Below are positions 12,149-24,608 of a stretch of DNA of 64,000 nt, in pieces (position 1 is the stretch's first letter; the number at the start of each line of letters is the position of its first letter). A program made the translations under genes and the position numbers. The stretch is from Melampsora larici-populina 98AG31 (Eukaryota > Basidiomycota > Pucciniomycetes > Pucciniales > Melampsoraceae): NCBI RefSeq assembly GCF_000204055.1, contig NW_006768799.1, positions 739,679 through 803,678 on the forward strand, written 5' to 3'. The notes below the pieces were generated by a model, which saw only the letters and a program-made list of their open reading frames with translations, had not been told where the DNA came from and did not search any database.

Positions 12149-12583
12149 AGTAGTGGTGGTTAGTGAAGTTAGAAGGTGAGTCAAGTTGTGGTGGTGAGTT
12201 GAGTTGTGGTGGTGAGTCGAGTTCAAGGGTGTGGTCCTGGACTTGAGAAGGTGAATGATGTTGTGTATAGGGAGTCGGGGCTGCACTACGCCCCGCTGGG
12301 CTGATGCTACACAGTGCTATGTTGTGAAAGTCGTGTGTAGGTGCCGTAGGGGTTCTTAAGCCTTATCCGGCTAAGTTGAGTGTATAGTGGCTCTCAAACC
12401 TGCCCCGGTTTTCAAAAAACCCAGTTGACCCAGTTGTTTTTTGGCAGTAACTTTGTGTATCAAGTTGACATTTGTTGACAGCTCCCAGCCAAAAATTCAA
12501 CTGGGGCAACCGGGTTTTTTGAAACTGGGTCAGGTTTGAGAGCCACTTATGTATTTTGAAAAATCTTCTTGGTAAGATGTGTA
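12149..12583 (-). repeat. Right terminal inverted repeat of the KDZ element, interrupted by a MITE
   Basis: Inverted match to 2930-3199 over 270 bases once the 162-bp insertion and its 3-bp duplication are removed. It contains the 5' untranslated or promoter region of the transposase, whose ATG is 6 bases inside. Confidence 0.85.
12386..12547. mobile_element. 162-bp MITE with 3-bp TAT target duplication
   Basis: Perfect 17-base ends, AGTGGCTCTCAAACCTG and its complement, extend with few mismatches to about 50 bases. TAT flanks both sides (12383-12385 and 12548-12550), and the uninterrupted site in the left KDZ repeat has a single TAT. The 3-bp duplication fits a PIF/Harbinger (Tourist-like) or CACTA-type mechanism. 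There is no coding capacity. Confidence 0.85.
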
Positions 12584-15500
12584 GTCACGGTACCCAACTC
12601 GCGAGATGAGTGAGACGAATCGAGATGAGGCAGGTGATGCTGCCAGCAGCTGTATGGTACAGTCTATTTGCTACTTCAAGTAGTTGAATAAGGTGCCCCG
12701 AGGTGACAAAATGAGCATGCACATCTTCTACAACTTTTCCATCGCTTTTCAACACGTTTGGAGTCAATTGAGCGAGAGCTAGCGAGAGGTTTTGCTCCTG
12801 CGCGTCACCAAAAAAGTGTGGTTCAAACATGATGTTGGGTCGCTATTTGGCGCTTAATATTCAAATCGACCGATATGAACAAGTCCATGAAACTGGTTTA
12901 TATCTTGAGGTCACCCCTTTTCTGAAGAGGTGATGTGGTTTTCACAGCACTTTCTTTATTCACATTCATGAAACAGGGTGTGTGCTGTTGTTCGGTCAAC
13001 ACCAAAAAGTCAATCCGCCATACGTAACTTTTTGTTTGATTTGTGTTTGGTTTATCCGGTGTTGCCGCATGTATGTAGGCATCACATTTTTTTGCACCAG
13101 AACTAACTCCCAGATTCGTCCCAAGAGTCTGGGGCTCGGCGGAAGAAGTCTCTGGAGGTGCTCAATAATTGCACAGCAAACTGCATCACAGCACATCTGC
13201 CATTTCTGATCACAATTGATGTCACCGAACAAACATCACAGTTGGCAAAAAGGCTAGCCTGCTCTGGGTGAAAAACTAGGAAACAACAGTCGAGATAAAA
13301 CTCAAGCTTGCTGAGCATAACAACATAAGGATGATAGATAGCCTTTTGCTCTCTTTTGCTTCACCTATCCAAAATCAGGCTATAAGGATGATCCAATGAT
13401 GGTACAAGAAGGTGGGATGTGACGAAGTGGGTATAAATGATTTGGATTTTCAAAGAAACTTGATTGAATGCACGAAGAGTTTGGTAAAACATTGTGCCAA
13501 CTGTCGCAAAGATGCTTCTTGCACGAGTTTTTCTATGGTATTTAGTTTTGAGAGATGTTTCTAACTCCAAAAGCCTAGAGGATGTATTGAGTTTAAGAGG
13601 CAAAAGAAGATGTACCCAAACGACTCCAGTAGCTGCAACGAACCACTGAGATGGAAATGTGCAGGGTTTGCGCGTGTTGATGCGCGGTGATGCGTACGTC
13701 GTGTCAAACTGGTAAACAAAAAAGAAGGATAGGAAATCAAGTCAGTTGTTTTGATCATAAGTCAAGCACAAAGTAGCCAATTATCTGGAGTCTGGTTGAC
13801 CGAACGAAGTGAATATTGCCAAGCGAGCACGCTATAAGTTCCCAAATACCATCATAAGGAGGATGCATATATATGTACATTATTCCTTGATCCAATCAGC
13901 TTTCCGTTCTTTAATTCTTTCAACTCATTAAGCTACATCAAGCAACTTAATTAAATAAGAAGCTTGGGACTTCAACAAAGATTGATCAACCAAGATCAAG
14001 TTTTTACAAAAGACCGGATATGAGATTCTTTACTGTCACAATTGTTTCAGATCAGTCAAACTAATCCTTGTCTATGAGTAAGAAACCTTTGATCAAAATC
14101 AATCGTTGTAGGAAGCTGTAGCTATCGGAAGTATCAGGTTTGACATCATTCTTGGATTTTTGTGGGGTTTGGATCTTTATGCACAGTCGCTTGGTTGAAA
14201 TGGACAAAAAAATGGAAAAATGTGAATAACTACACAGATCAAGTGGCTTACTTTGTCTTGTTTCGTCCGAGCTATTCACAGAAGATATGTGCGCTCCCTA
14301 GTTAGCCGAACGACGGAACTTGGCTTATAGATCAACGCAGGTTGTGGTTTAGTATTGATACTAAACTCTACGGATGAGAATGAACATCAATGATAGCCAT
14401 CCGGGTGTCGGTCAATTCGAAGTAGGTACGAAGCATATGCGTGACTAGAAGTTTATCGCGAATCCGAATTTCTAGCCAACTGAAAGTTACATTCGGTTGA
14501 TCAACGGGAGGATTGTCACAATCAGCTTGGAGTGACTATGCATGAGTAATAGATAAAAGGAACTTGTGGGAGGCGGTGGAGAATAATACCTCACCTTCGG
14601 AGCCCTGTCACAACGCTCGTTTTCTTCTCTTGCTTTCGATGTTCTGATTCGATTCATCATTTGGCGACTGGCCGGAGAATGATGAGAGTCCGGGGTCAGC
14701 AATTCTTGTTTGGAGCATCTCGTGTAGCGCCTATTTTCTTCATGAGCTTTCTTCCTTTCGTTCCGACGGAGCTTTTCGAGTCGCACAATCTGAAGAGTTA
14801 TGGGTGATGAGCTGGAATGATTTTTTTTTGAAATTTGTGGTGATCGGTTGTGGTGAAGTTTTGTCGATTGGAGAATGTGTAGGTTTGTGACATCCTGTGT
14901 GACATGTCACATGACAGTCATGCACAACACTCACAACTTCAAGCCCACGTGAAATTACATAACCTACTTTTGCCCGTTGAATTGGACCGCTCAGACAAGT
15001 CCCAGCCTGTCCAAGAAGACCTTGCAGAACTTGCAATGTTCAACCCATATGAGTATTAATCTCAAGATTTTTGACACAATGTGCTTCTTTCTGGCCTTTG
15101 AACGGGCTTCCCTATTCTTGACCTTTTCTCTGGAGTTTGCTCCCATGTATCATTGGTTTTACTTCAGGCTTGTTATTGTTGCCAAATTATTCAAATACTA
15201 CTTGCCTCATGTTTGTATCTTCATCTCTATGATAGCCTTTTCGCCACGGGTCCTTGGGGGTCTCTACTGCGTGTCGCTCGTGTATGAAATGTATACATTA
15301 TTCCAACCATAGGAAGGAACACATATTTATCAACCAAACCCTCGATCATATTATGATATCAAGATACATTGCAAACTTCGAAATCAGTAACAGTAATCAT
15401 AGGAATGTTCTCGTTTGAAATCAATTGAACATGGGTGTCTTCATGTTTGAGATAGTGTGGACCTCTGGTTTGACTACCCAAAGGTCTTGCGAAACAATTT

Positions 15501-15602
15501 CAGCTCAATGATCCATAAAGCGTCTTTCTACCCTTTTCACATTGGGATCAGCTTTCATCCTTGACTATTACCCTTACACTTTCAAGGACGGTTTAGAAAA
15601 GG
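12584..15602. other. Intergenic region with possible gene remnants
   Basis: Only short open frames occur, none with a recognised domain. Leftward fragments at 12585-12830, 12996-13232 and 13361-13603 could be pieces of one broken gene but share no motif I know. A leftward basic segment at 14487-14790 (RLEKLRRNERKKAH) looks helix-forming; no exon chain around it could be supported. The DNA upstream of 15603 shows weak similarity to the DNA before 19190, the paralogous gene. Confidence 0.3.
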
Positions 15603-17303
15603 ATGAAGGAGTTTTACTTATACCTCATCATGCAGGTTATGATTTACTTGCAGCCATTCGTCCATGGATACCCGAGTATGATAACAACATCAAATGATGT
15701 TCAGCGCTCAATGAAAGAGCCACTCACAGTAGAAGAAGGTACTCGATTTCGTTTCTTTGAACAAAAGCCTTTAATGCTGATTAAAACTCGGACCCAACCC
15801 TGTTCCACACATAAAGCAATTATATCACACCCAGACTTATCAAATAGACTTGTTCAACATGTTCAGAAGGGTGAGTTTTTGTTCTAAACATTTGGTAAGA
15901 TATGATTTGACAACCCATCCATTCCAGGTTTTGGCAACGACTTCCGTTCTGGCAGTGGCAGTGGTGGATTTCAAAATGTCGTGAAGAACGATCTGATCGA
16001 AATTCTATCATCAGATCCAAAAAACTGGAGCAAAAATCTCATCGCATATTTTAACAAAATCCTTTGCTCACCACCATCGAGAAGCACAATCCATTCTACT
16101 TACACTGTTCCTCAAAAACTCATCATGTTAGATCATATATATCATTTATCAACCTCCAACGATTTTCCAATTGAAATATCACAAAAGATTATGAGCTTCT
16201 TGGCAGACCTACAATTGAATCGCTTGGATATAATTGGTACAGCACCGACAGCATTTGCTCATTCCCTAAAGCTTAGAATTGAGTCTACGATTGCCTTATA
16301 TGGGAAGAAAATTTGGAACTGTTTATATGAAATTCAATCAGAAAAGTGTGCAAATGTTTTGATCATTTGATTACCTTGAAGCTTACTGATCTGACCTTGG
16401 AGCTCATCTTCTGAATGATAGAGGAATTAGAAACTTTTCAAGAATGCAACATCATTTGAGTCATTCTGGTATCTCTCTAGCTAGAGATTGGCCTATCAGT
16501 TATCATAAAAAGCTTTTTGCTTTTTGGATTTTGCGTGCGTAGACAAACCATTTTGATCAAACAAAAGCTGCAACCTTGACTGATATCATCCAATTTAAAA
16601 AGACTTTGAGCTTTATTTATCAGCAAGGGGTGAACTTCAGAATGTTTTAGAGACTCAATTTGTTCTCATCAACTCAATCAAGAAATCACATCTGTTCCCT
16701 CTTAAAGATACAGAATGGGGTGATGTTTTTATTGGTAGAGCTGATCTGGAAAGAAAATCTTATATAAACACTATTGTAAGATATATCCAATCCTTGGAAG
16801 ATGAAGTGTAAGTCATTTTGAAATAATTCTTTCTTCAATGATAACTGATTATTATCTTTATTTCAATAACCTTTATGAACCATAGACCAGTTGAAAGGTT
16901 TCTTAAAATACAGAGACAAGATATATCAAATGGTATAAAAATATTTGGTAAGAATTGGAATTTTTCAGAAAAGAAAAAAATTCTTGAATTTTGGTTCAAT
17001 TGTGAGTCTTTTGTGTAACAGTGTTATAAAGAAAGGTGATTCTTTGACCAACTGACATCATTATAACATTCAGCTATGGAACTGTTTCTAAGGATTAGAA
17101 AAGAATCTAGCTCAAATGAAATGAAGATTGAATTAGAAAGTTTGATATGCAAAGACCTGAAAGGAACCATCATGGCTGTTAAAGAATTTTTTAGTCAGGA
17201 AGGTCACTTTTTGAATTCTTCTAGTAAAGATCCTTTACTTCCTCAATTCTGTACTTTTTATTACAAGAATGTTCAGCCTTCCATTGTAGAGAAACATATA
17301 TGA
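15603..17303 (+). CDS. Predicted secreted protein, rust-type family, copy A
   Basis: Seven exons (15603-15738, 15817-15870, 15928-16345, 16422-16534, 16603-16807, 16886-17001, 17074-17303) join in frame to 423 residues. The start MKEFYLYLIMQVMIYLQPF is a typical signal peptide with likely cleavage after VHG, so the product is predicted to be secreted. The mature chain is all-helical in pattern, without transmembrane segments, a Cys-rich core or a recognised domain. Conserved blocks shared with copy B include ISHPDLSN, EILSSDPKNWSK, SHLFPLKDT, KKKILEFWFN and LICKDLK. The two copies have identical exon phases and nearly identical exon lengths. Lineage-specific secreted families of this kind in rusts are often effector candidates; function here is unknown. 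Confidence 0.75.
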
Positions 17304-19189
17304 GAGTCCGGTTATTCAACTCATTCATCAGCACTTTGTTTCTTGCCCTGCATGTATCTGCGGTGATAATTTGTGCAATTCATGTTACAACTCTTTTACA
17401 ACTCCATTTTTGGCATTTCTTATTGGATGATTTTAAATATTCATAGAGCCATTAAGTTATCACTTTAGGGACACATCACTGACATGATTCAACCTTTATG
17501 AGTAGGATTTGGTATTAAAACTCTCACAATTCCTATCATCTTTCTTCTGAATTTGGCCCAGATGATTATCATCCTTTTCATCAATCAGGAAGGTGAATGT
17601 ATTTTGTCAAACCAATCAGATGGGTTTTCCAATGTTTGTATTTCAATATCTCTATGGATACATTGGCTTTGAGTGCAAGTCTCTATCACAACCATCCTTT
17701 TTATGAGAGGTCGCCAAGATTTATATCACCCACATATAATTGCTCAACAGATCCTCCATCAAGTACATAAAATATCACAGGGTCCAAATTGTTATACTCT
17801 CAACATGTTAGCAAGGTAGTCATCTATGTTTGGTATCAAGAGTGATCCAATACTTGTACTTAGTAAGTAATTTTTTGATTGAGTTTTCTCAACTTGGATG
17901 GGGTGTAAAGAATGTTATATGGTCAAGGAGGCCTGAGGCTTTATATTCTTGAGGTGCAGGCAGGATTGTAAGTCATTGATAGTTTGAGGTGAAAAGTTAC
18001 AGTAGATGAACTATCTTGCAAGATCCATAGGTTGATCTCAATGAGCTCATTAAAAATCTTGTTCCAAATGTTACATCATAGTGAGGTCATAGAGCCGCAA
18101 TGTGTCAAATTGATTGGTCATCTCATCAAAGTGATCGACTGCACTTATAAACCCAATCAGTTCCACATTGATAAATGTGCTGTATATACAATTATCAAGT
18201 GTATGGCATACTAGAAAGGACTAGCTCATGGTTCATTTTTGGGGGGTTTTGAGCTCCAAAATGACAAGGAAGAAGAACATTGCCTTCAACTGACTTTAGA
18301 CACAAATTCCTCAAACCACAGTCAACCAAGACCAAGGCAATTGTGACACCAATATGGCTTATTAAAACTTTTTCCATGACTTGATTTAGTGGAAACATCA
18401 TCAATCAACAGATCTCCTCTATTGGATTTAGTTGTATTAACTTGCAAAAGCATCTTACTCATTGAAAAATGTCCCAAAAGGAGGCTTTGCCCAAAAGCAC
18501 AAGGGAATAGTGTGAGCCCAAGTCCATTCTCTCAACCACGCTGGCAAGCCATGGAGCAGTCAAGGACATTCAAAGTTAAGAGCAATTAACTGATTGTGTT
18601 TTGATATGGTAAAACTTTTGGCGTGTCTAAGTGGTGACCCTGAGCTTGTGTTCACAACAGCTATGCTGATTACTTTTACTGTTCATTTAAGCTGTACACC
18701 ACACAGAGCCTGACACCAAACAAGCATGAACCTTGACACAATCATCAAAAATGCTTCTCTAACAAGTTGGAAGTGTAGAATTTGAACCCTGTGTATATCA
18801 CAGATTTGTAAATCTGTAAGATTTCCCATTGAGATGTTCATGTTTGACAACATATACATATCATGATTGTGTTCCAGGAGCCCGTCATAATTTGAATGGA
18901 TCAAAGGTTTGAAAAAAACACCAACCTACTGACAAACTTTTTGGGTTTTTTTCCAGGTCAAATCTTTGGGTTTAGACCTACCACTGTGACAGGTATGTTT
19001 TTATTCTTCTTGAAAAAAATCTTTCTAGACGTACCAACATCAAAGGATTTGAAAACACATTTGGAGTCAAACTCCAAAATTCTTGAAAAAGAAAAACATG
19101 CTGATGTTTCATTAAACATCTCTTTCACACTTACAGCAAATTCATTTTTGAAGTTCACACCATAATTCTGAAAGACAGTGCGGATAAAG
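17304..19189. other. Spacer between the two secreted paralogues
   Basis: AT-rich with only short chance frames. Nothing matches either paralogue clearly apart from a short similar stretch just upstream of 19190. I see no gene. Confidence 0.35.
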
Positions 19190-20926
19190 ATGAAGAGCTT
19201 GTACCTATACCTCATCATGTTGGTAATACTTCACTTACAGCTATCCACCCTTGGATATCCAGGTTTGATAGCAAAATTAGATGATGTGCAACAAATGGTA
19301 AAAGCACCACTGACAGTAGAAGAAGGTCAGTTTTTCAATTGACGCTCCATTGGGGAGTATGATCCAATCTATCCCAGCCTTCACAGAAGCGCTGATATTT
19401 GCTTATAAACAACTTTGTGATACATAAAAAGCAATAGCATCTCACCCAGACTTGTCAAACCAACTGGTTCAACATGCTCATAAGGGTGTGCACTTTTGAA
19501 AATCTTTGAGAGAGAGGATATCATTTGACAACCCACCATTGATCCATCATAGCTTTTGACAACAAACCTCAATATGGCATACTTGCAAACATCATCAAGA
19601 GTGGTCTCATTGATATCCTATCATCAAATCCAGAATCTTGGAGCAAGGAGTTGATCAAATATACTCACACAGTACTTACAACACCGCCAATCCAACCTAC
19701 AGTTCATCCTGTTCACAAAACAATTCAAAAACTTTTTATGTTAGAATGTCTGAATCTTTTATCAACTTTGAAGGATCTCTCAATTGAATCATCACAAATG
19801 ATTTTGAGCTTCTTGGTAAACTTGTATCAATTGAACAATATGAGTACTCACTCACTCACATCTGCTCATTCCTTAAGGCTTGGAATGGATAAAACTATTG
19901 AATTATATAAGATGAAGATTTTGACTCATCTTTCTCTACTCAAATCAGTAAAGTAAGAAAATATTTGAATCCTTTGATCAACTTTGACCTTACCAATCTA
20001 AGCTATAAGTAGAACTAATATTCCTGGTCATATAGAGACATTGTAAACTTTTCAAAGATGCAAAAGAATTTAGGTGATCATGGGATCTCTCTAGTTAGTG
20101 ATTGCCCTCCAAGCTATCATAGAGAACTCTTTGAATTCTGGATATCAAGTACGTAGGTCAACCATTTGGTCAAGAGGAATATCAAAACCTGAACTGATAG
20201 CTGTACAATTCAAAAAGATTTCAGTCTTTATGTCAGGGTGAAGGGTGGATTTCAGGATGTGTTAGAATCACAAGTCATTCTCACAAGGATGATAAAGACA
20301 TCTCATCTCTTCCCTCTCAAGGATACACAAGGTGGTAATATCTTTATGTCTTGGGCTGATAAGGAATCAAGGTCATATACCAATAGAATTGTGACATACA
20401 TTCAATCTTTGGAAAATGAGGTGTAAGTATCTTTAATCAATACATCTTTGATTACCCAACAATTTTCTTATATTATGATTCTAATACTTAAATTTTGGAA
20501 AAACAGAAAGGTTGAAGAATTTCTTACAATTCAAAAACATCTTGGACTCAATGGTATCACAATCTTTGGTGATAGTTGGAATTTTCAAGAAAAGAAAAAG
20601 ATTCTTGAGTTTTGGTTCAATTGTGAGGTTCTTTTCAAAGCCTTATTTGATTTAAAAAAACAAAATCCATCTGTTAAGCTGATATAAAGTTCCATCAAAC
20701 ATATTTAGGTCTAGAATTCTTTTTAAAAATTAACAAAGAATTCACTTCAGATGAATCAAAAATCAAATTAGAACACTTGATCTGTAAAGACTTGAAAAGG
20801 AGTATTATTGCTGTAGAAGAATTTTTGATAGATCGAGAATCTCAACTTTTGAATTCTTCTGGTGAAGATCCTTTAATTTCTCAATTCTTGACATTTTATA
20901 AAAAGAACTTGAGCCTAATATTGTAG
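19190..20926 (+). CDS. Predicted secreted protein, rust-type family, copy B
   Basis: Seven exons (19190-19325, 19432-19485, 19553-19952, 20036-20148, 20218-20422, 20507-20622, 20709-20926) join in frame to 413 residues. The start MKSLYLYLIMLVILHLQ is a signal peptide, with LGYP near the cleavage site. Exons 1, 2, 4, 5 and 6 are the same length as in copy A (136, 54, 113, 205 and 116 bases), so the pair arose by duplication of a spliced gene region, not by retrotransposition. Protein divergence is substantial, with conserved SHPDLSN, ILSSNPESWSKEL, HLFPLKDT, EKKKILEFWFN and LICKDLK. Compared with A, one base is missing near 20909, which replaces the last dozen residues by a short out-of-frame end. 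A functional product is still plausible. Confidence 0.75.
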
Positions 20927-22596
20927 AAAATCATGCAAAATAATTCTATGTTCAAACTCACTCTTGAATATTTTGATTTTTACTTGTTGTCCTGAAAAGT
21001 TATCCACATACATGAATCGCTTAATGTATGTTACAATTTTTGTTTACAAATCAATCTAAGCAAAAAAATGAGTGAATCAACACACCCCCTTTTCAACCTC
21101 TGATGTGCATGAGGTATATTTGATCTAGTAAGATACTTTCTATGGGCTCAGAGGCATCATGACAAATATCCATGCCAAGGTCAAGCTTGTACCACAATGT
21201 ACCACTATCTTGACCATATTTGGAGTGGTACAACCTACCATTATCTATAATAGTAATATTCCCTACATTGATATATGTGCACCGTTGGTATGATAATGCA
21301 CATACTACCCAATAAGCTTGACTCAGTTTAGCTCATGTGATCCAAGATAAAGGTGGCCAGTAAGGACCAAGGAAACATATCTCTGAGTCATATCTCATAG
21401 TATTGATCGTGAAGGTCCATCATGTAAGTAATTCTGGGAAAGAGATACTATGAAGCATCTTTTTTTCAATTAAGAATGCTTTGGCTACCTTGATTGGGGA
21501 TTTTGAGAATGGTGATAGGTAAATCAAACTCAAGATAATCTTAGACTTGACTATTGATTTAATTTCTTGATTTTGCTCATTCTACTTTAACCTCAATCTG
21601 ATAGTCTCTCCTTACATTTGGTGTTCTCTTCAGACCAATATTTCCCTTGAAAAGATGAGACACAGTCATAGAACTCCTTAGACACTTCTGGGATACAAAG
21701 TTGTAATCCAGGTGTGTGACTGGGCTTGTGGCCAGAATCCCGGAATCCCTTTTTTGGCCGCAGTTTGGGCGGGGCACGGGGCCGGATTTGTATCCCGTAA
21801 ATAGGGCCTTGTCTTGGCAGTGGTCTATTGGCAAAAGAAAGAGACTTATAAGTATTCCATTTTTCATGTTCACCTTGAAGGGAAGTATGTATGATGTGTG
21901 ACTCTGAAACCTTCGTGCCATCATAAACTCAACAAACTCACTCTCAGCTACAATATTGGAGCCTGATCACGAGGCATTGAGAAACATAATGATGGCTGAT
22001 GTCTAAATTTTAGTGTGGGTCCAGCAGGATTTCCAGTGAGTTTTTTCTTTAAATATTTCTTTTGGTGGCTCCAAACTCTATATAAATTCGATTCCAGCTC
22101 TGAGACATCTTAGGCCATGCCTCATGAATCCAAAATTGGAACTGTGTTGATGATCTATGCGTGAGTATGACCAAGCTGATGTTGTTTACCGTGTCTTGGT
22201 GATGTTTTGATCAATACAAGGGATAACACTTCTGTTATGAAACTTCAAGGGTTTGTTTCTGATTGATATGTTGGAATGGTTTTGTTTTATGAGATGTAGG
22301 GGAAAGATGAGATTGTTGATCAGATGGTTTGAATTTGAATGATGAATTGCCTGATTGGTTAAAGTTAAAATATGATTTTTGAATTTGAACCCCTTCGGTT
22401 GACCCTCTTGACCATCTCACCCTGCCTCACCTCTTCTCGCTCTGACTTTACTCACAACAATCGACTCATCAAAACTCATTCTCATCAACACTTACTTCAC
22501 GACTACAAACTAATTCACAACTTCAAATAACAAACGATTCTTAACATTTGCAACACTTTATCATCCTTACCGACCCAACCAGAATTCAAAATCACC
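20927..22596. other. Intergenic region
   Basis: No supported gene. A GC-rich island at 21720-21815 (CCCGGAATCCC, GGGCGGGGCACGGGG) stands out from the AT-rich surroundings. The last 200 bases before 22597 are CA- and TC-rich, as in promoters or 5' leaders of fungal housekeeping genes. Confidence 0.35.
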
Positions 22597-24608
22597 ATGG
22601 ATCAACAAACCTTTATACTCTTAAACAATTCACAATCTCAACCCATCTTAGAATTCATCACGAAAGACATACCAGAACCAAATCAACCAGTTCAATTTAA
22701 CTTGGCTGTTGGAATTACCATTGGATTAATAGCTTCATTTATCCAATCCTTAGGCTTAACAATCCAACGTAAATCTCATTTACAAAACGATCAATTACCA
22801 TTCCATTTAAGAAAACCTGATTATGCAAGACCGATTTGGTTAATGGGATTTATCATTTACTTTTCGTTTAATATCTTGGGTTCGATTTTTCAAATCGGTA
22901 CTCTACCTTTAATCATCTTGGGTCCATTAGGTGCAATTAGTCTTTTATGGAATGCGATCCTAGCTAAAGTTTTATTAGGTGATTTGTTTTCTTATCATCT
23001 TATCTTTGGTACTTTATTAATCGGTGCAGGTGCAATTTTGATTGGAATCTTTGGAGTCTTACCTGGTGATATGAATCATACGTTAGATGAATTAATCATT
23101 CTATATTCTCGTACTCCATTCTTGATTGAAATGTCAATCTTGGTATTTTTATTTTCAATGATTTGTATTTTTGCTCATACAGCTGAGTTTAGATTAAATG
23201 GTCATTTACGGATTTTGGGATCAATGGAACTTGTTCAAACTCATCATCAAGAAGAACCTATTAAAAATTCATGTTTAAAGACTTCTCAAACTCAACATCG
23301 TTCGATTCATGGAATGTTATTACCTGATCGAAGTAGTGATCCATTTCGATTACGTCCTCGTCGTTCGCGTTCTTCAAGTGATCCAGTTCCAATCAATCGA
23401 TTACCAACACCTCAATCTACTCTTAATCCAGTCGTTACTGCAAACGATGCCTTTTCCAATAGCCCTCTCTCGATTTCGCCAGTCCAAGAAAGCCATGAAT
23501 CGGATGATGTCTTCAGTAATGCATACGATCCAAACAAGACTCAAGCACCAGTAACAGACAAATCACAATCCAAAGACCTTAACGAATCACTCCCTCCACC
23601 CCATCTGATAGCTCGTACAAAACTATTCATTGGTCTAGCTTACGGTTCAACCTCTGGAACATTATCAGGAATCTGTCTCTTGTTCGCCAAAACAGGTGTC
23701 GAATTACTCATCCTAACTCTCACAGGTTATGAAAACCAATTCAAGAAATTCCAAACCTGGCTCATCTTACTCATCTTGTTAATCTCAGCAATCCTACAAC
23801 TTTGGTATCTTAACAAAGCACTTAAATTAGTTAATCCAACTTTGATTTGTCCTTTAGCTTTTTGTTTTTATAATCTTTCTAGTATAATCACAAGTTTAGT
23901 TTATTATGATCAATTCAAGTTACTAAGTGATTTACAAGTAGGATTGATAGTTTTAGGTACCATAATTTTACTGGCTGGGGTCTGGATAGTAAGTCTAGGA
24001 ACTTCAAGTACCACAACCTCATCCAGTTCATCCATCATAGCTTCATCATCTTCAAGTTTCAATGAAGATCCCGAAACAGGTGGTATCCAAACCTCAAATC
24101 CAATAGACGAAGCTACACCTCTCTTGAACAGTACTGAAACCTTTTCACCTACTTCTCCTACTTTTATGGACACTAGTTTTGATAATAGTGAAGAAGGTAG
24201 AAGTGCAGCGGTGATCGAATTGAATAGACAAATGAGTTTACCTTCTCATAGAAGACATCATCAAACGGTTGATAAACTTATTCATAGGTTTTTAAATGAA
24301 GGTGAAATTCATAGAGTTAGAGGCTTTAGTATTGGATTAGGAGCGGCTTCTCCTGGTACGTTTATTTCATTTTTTTTTTGACTTTTTTGGATTCTTGTTC
24401 TTGAATCTGATCAAAGTTTTGTTCTTCTTTTTTTCTAGGGTTTTCAATTCAACCTAGTCCTAGAAGACCTAAACAAACCTTACGAAGACATTCATGTGAA
24501 GGATCAACAGCTGATATGATCATTAGATCTTCTTCACCTCATTCAACTCTTAGACCACATGATTTACCTCAATCTGAAACGATCACAACATGTACAGCTC
24601 TTATGTAA
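22597..24608 (+). CDS. NIPA-type magnesium transporter
   Basis: Membrane transporter of the NIPA/DUF803 family (drug/metabolite transporter superfamily), which moves Mg2+ and related cations. Two exons (22597-24355, 24439-24608) give 642 residues. The first half has four hydrophobic helices, beginning AVGITIGLIASFIQSLGLTI and including the family blocks WLMGFIIYF and LGPLGAISLLWNAILA. A cytosolic Ser/Pro/Arg-rich loop of about 130 residues follows (roughly residues 220-345), then five more helices including FAKTGVELL, LWYLNKALKLVNPTLICP and YYDQFKLLS. The C-terminal tail is Ser-rich and longer than in animal NIPAs. The ATG follows ATCACC, a good start context. The poly-T-rich 3' flank runs to about 25.2 kb. 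Confidence 0.85.

Larger units (their letters stand above)
2930..12583 (-). mobile_element. KDZ-type DNA transposon with 270-bp terminal inverted repeats
   Basis: The left end (2930-3199) and right end (12583-12149, excluding a nested insertion) are inverted copies of the same 270 bases, differing at only a few positions. Both begin TACACATCTTACCAAGAAG and stop at CCACCACTACT, a few bases before the transposase ATG on the right. Inside are a KDZ transposase (12143-8745) and a second gene (6376-3972), both leftward. KDZ (Kyakuja-Dileera-Zisupton) elements are known from basidiomycetes and can carry accessory genes. I see no matching target duplication outside the ends (left neighbour AAAAGTAA, right neighbour GTCACGGT), so one end may have been rearranged. 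The element is about 9.65 kb. Confidence 0.75.

Noticed and set aside
12585..13603. Leftward fragments that might be one broken gene
   Set aside because: No shared motif and no consistent splice joins; kept only as a note in the intergenic entry.
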